Assembly (NCBI GenBank): GCA_031259095.1
Contig: JAIRLW010000419.1
Coordinates: 1 to 6,877 of the forward strand
Length of the DNA: 6,877 bases
Direction: 5' to 3'
Source of the DNA: Planctomycetaceae bacterium
GTDB taxonomy: Bacteria; Planctomycetota; Planctomycetia; Pirellulales; Thermoguttaceae
Below, piece after piece: positions 5,973 to 6,877 of the stretch (its first letter is position 1; each line of letters starts with the position of its first letter). A program made the translations under genes and the position numbers. The notes under the pieces were generated by a model. That model saw only the letters and a list, made by a program, of their open reading frames with translations, was not told the origin of the DNA and ran no database searches.

Positions 5973-6512
5973 ATTCGGGTTTTTCTTGCTGATGAACAAC
6001 CGGTTCTTTTGGCAGGACTTCGTTCCTTTTTTAGCGGAACGGAATTTCAAACTGTTGGCGAAGCAACCAACGGACTTGATTTAATTCATGGAATCGGACG
6101 AACTTATCCGCATCTTGTTTTGGTTGACACGAACCAAAATTCGTTTCAGGGATTTTCAGAAAATCTTTTGAACAACAGCAATACAAAACAGTTACGTTGG
6201 GAATTTAAAATCATTGAACATTCTGCAACACTGAAATCTGTTGCGAAACAGCGTTTTCTTGAGGAAGTCCGCCGGATATTTTTCAAGGGCAAGCGTTATA
6301 AATCACACAAAACAAATGCTCTGACCCGACGTGAAACGGAAATACTCGGTTTGATTGTTCAGGGATTTTCCAACAAGGAAATTGCCCGTTCACTTAGTAT
6401 TTCACTTGATACGGTCAAGGAACATATTCAAAATATTTTACGTAAAACATCGTTATCGGATCGAACACAAGCCGCACTCTGGGCGGTTCGGCAAGAAATT
6501 GTTGCTTTGTAA
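5970..6512 (+). CDS. LuxR/NarL-family DNA-binding response regulator with a shortened receiver domain
   Basis: This 180-residue protein has an N-terminal CheY-like receiver and a C-terminal LuxR (GerE) helix-turn-helix. The receiver begins MIRVFLADEQPVLLAGLRSFF, giving the acidic D8/E9 pair. HLVLVDTNQNSFQG (48-61) places the probable phospho-acceptor at D53. After that, the usual segment with the conserved Thr/Ser, the GAxGYLxK lysine and helix 5 is not recognisable: only about 55 divergent residues separate D53 from the HTH, compared with about 90 in ordinary NarL-type proteins of 200-220 residues. The HTH (about 117-175) is canonical, with LTRRETEILGLIVQGFSNKEIA and the recognition helix around SLDTVKEHIQNILRK (145-159). 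It should bind DNA as a dimer and control transcription, perhaps of its own operon. Control by phosphorylation is doubtful given the truncated receiver; control through the coupled membrane ATPase is a reasonable inference. No partner histidine kinase is present in the window. Confidence 0.9.
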   Translation: MIRVFLADEQPVLLAGLRSFFSGTEFQTVGEATNGLDLIHGIGRTYPHLVLVDTNQNSFQGFSENLLNNSNTKQLRWEFKIIEHSATLKSVAKQRFLEEVRRIFFKGKRYKSHKTNALTRRETEILGLIVQGFSNKEIARSLSISLDTVKEHIQNILRKTSLSDRTQAALWAVRQEIVAL

Positions 6513-6579
6513 TAATAACAAAAAACAAAAGACTGAAACGGTAGCGACGAAAAACAACATCAAAACAGATTGTTTCATC

Positions 6580-6671
6580 TTTTGGGGAATAATTTATTTA
6601 TGTCCAGAGGTAGGCGATGTTTCAGACGCAACGTTGCCTACTTTTGTTGACCTACCAGTGATTCCCCAAAA
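6580..6671. repeat. 11-bp inverted repeat enclosing the terminator hairpin
   Basis: TTTTGGGGAAT (6580-6590) and ATTCCCCAAAA (6661-6671) are perfect reverse complements 70 bp apart. Between them, GGTAGG (6609-6614) can pair either with CCTACC (6651-6656) or, shifted by one base, with the GCCTAC of the terminator stem, so two alternative folds are possible. The whole 92-bp unit could be a palindromic dispersed element rather than only a terminator. Confidence 0.6.
6610..6649 (+). terminator. Probable intrinsic terminator of the ATPase-regulator operon
   Basis: In plus-strand RNA, GTAGGCGATGTT (6610-6621) pairs along its whole length with AACGTTGCCTAC (6630-6641), including two G-U pairs, around an 8-nt loop. 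TTTTGTTG (6642-6649) follows directly. The two G-U pairs would be A-C mismatches in minus-strand RNA, so the fold favours plus-strand transcripts. It lies 97 nt after the regulator's stop codon. Confidence 0.55.
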
Positions 6672-6673
6672 AA

Positions 6674-6693
6674 ATAATTTATCATAATTTATC
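6674..6693. repeat. Tandem 10-bp repeat ATAATTTATC, two copies
   Basis: ATAATTTATC occurs at 6674-6683 and at 6684-6693 with no gap. It borders the 92-bp inverted-repeat unit on the right, and AATAATTTATTTATG on the other side (6588-6602) is similar. It is probably slippage-derived. Confidence 0.8.
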
Positions 6694-6731
6694 AGTGGAA
6701 TTTTTTTATACGTATGAATATTGGACAAATA

Positions 6732-6852
6732 ACCTCATTTACACCTAATTTTCTTAACAAAACAACCTCAGTAGCCAAAGACACAACATAGATACAACCT
6801 TATTACCTCATTAAAAACATAAACGAATAATGAGGTAATAAGGTAATGAGGT
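6732..6852. repeat. ACCTCA/TGAGGT motif cluster with a perfect 17-bp inverted repeat
   Basis: ACCTCA occurs at 6732-6737, 6765-6770 and 6805-6810; its reverse complement TGAGGT occurs at 6831-6836 and 6847-6852. The centre is a perfect inverted repeat, ACCTTATTACCTCATTA (6797-6813) with TAATGAGGTAATAAGGT (6828-6844), and a 14-nt loop. A short T-run (6856-6860) starts 11 nt after the stem, rather far for an intrinsic terminator. It could be a regulatory array for a gene beyond the window, the end of a mobile element, or a dispersed repeat. Confidence 0.65.
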
Positions 6853-6877
6853 TGGTTTTTACGGGATTCATTGCTAC

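Larger units (their letters stand above)
6513..6877. other. Repeat-rich region downstream of the ATPase-regulator operon
   Basis: No supported gene lies here. It holds a terminator-like hairpin, an enclosing 11-bp inverted repeat, a 10-bp tandem repeat and an ACCTCA/TGAGGT cluster, each listed separately. At the very end, ATG at 6846 opens 10 codons (MRLVFTGFIA) with GAGG (6832-6835) upstream. That could be the start of a gene cut by the window edge, but it is too short to claim. Confidence 0.6.

Noticed and set aside
6355..6687. 110-codon plus-strand frame overlapping the end of the LuxR regulator
   Set aside because: It starts inside the conserved HTH coding sequence in another frame, runs through the terminator hairpin and inverted repeats, and resembles no protein family I recognise.
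6846..6877. Possible start of a further plus-strand gene (MRLVFTGFIA...)
   Set aside because: Only ten codons are available, and its ribosome-site candidate lies within a perfect palindrome; it cannot be told from chance.

Overview
The window most likely comes from a member of the Planctomycetota. The main reason is the 1134-residue secreted protein on the minus strand. It joins a TolB-like propeller, a hydrazine-synthase-alpha-like region with two CXXCH haem sites, and a C-terminal formylglycine-generating-enzyme (FGE/SUMF1) fold, an architecture I associate with planctomycetes. Two of the three genes also lack an evident Shine-Dalgarno sequence, which fits that phylum but does not prove it. 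Intergenic DNA is clearly more AT-rich than coding DNA. No species can be named from the sequence.

Layout: positions 1-74 are a short AT-rich tail downstream of the large gene. Positions 75-3479 (minus) encode the exported dihaem/FGE-fold protein. Positions 3480-4467 are about 1 kb of non-coding DNA unusually dense in repeats: a 9-bp tandem array, a dyad holding TATAAT on both strands, a 250-bp MITE-like element with terminal inverted repeats and a 5-bp flanking duplication that carries a perfect 26-bp inverted repeat, a 73-bp REP-like palindrome directly beside it, and a block of four TCGA sites at exact 10-bp spacing framed by a 12-bp inverted repeat. Positions 4468-5970 (plus) encode a predicted membrane P-loop ATPase with two transmembrane helices inserted between Walker A and Walker B. 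Positions 5970-6512 (plus) encode a LuxR/NarL-type regulator with a shortened receiver domain, whose ATG shares a base with the ATPase stop codon. Positions 6513-6877 hold a probable intrinsic terminator, nested inverted repeats and an ACCTCA/TGAGGT cluster.

The two plus-strand genes look like one translationally coupled unit with its own terminator. The inference is that the membrane NTPase and the atypical regulator act in one signalling or control circuit. No histidine kinase, effector or other partner lies in the window, so the output is unknown. The minus-strand gene is divergent from this unit and there is no direct sign that they work together. The most interesting signals are the TM-inserted ATPase plus truncated regulator pair, the phased TCGA block just upstream of it, and the MITE-like element in the divergent intergenic region.
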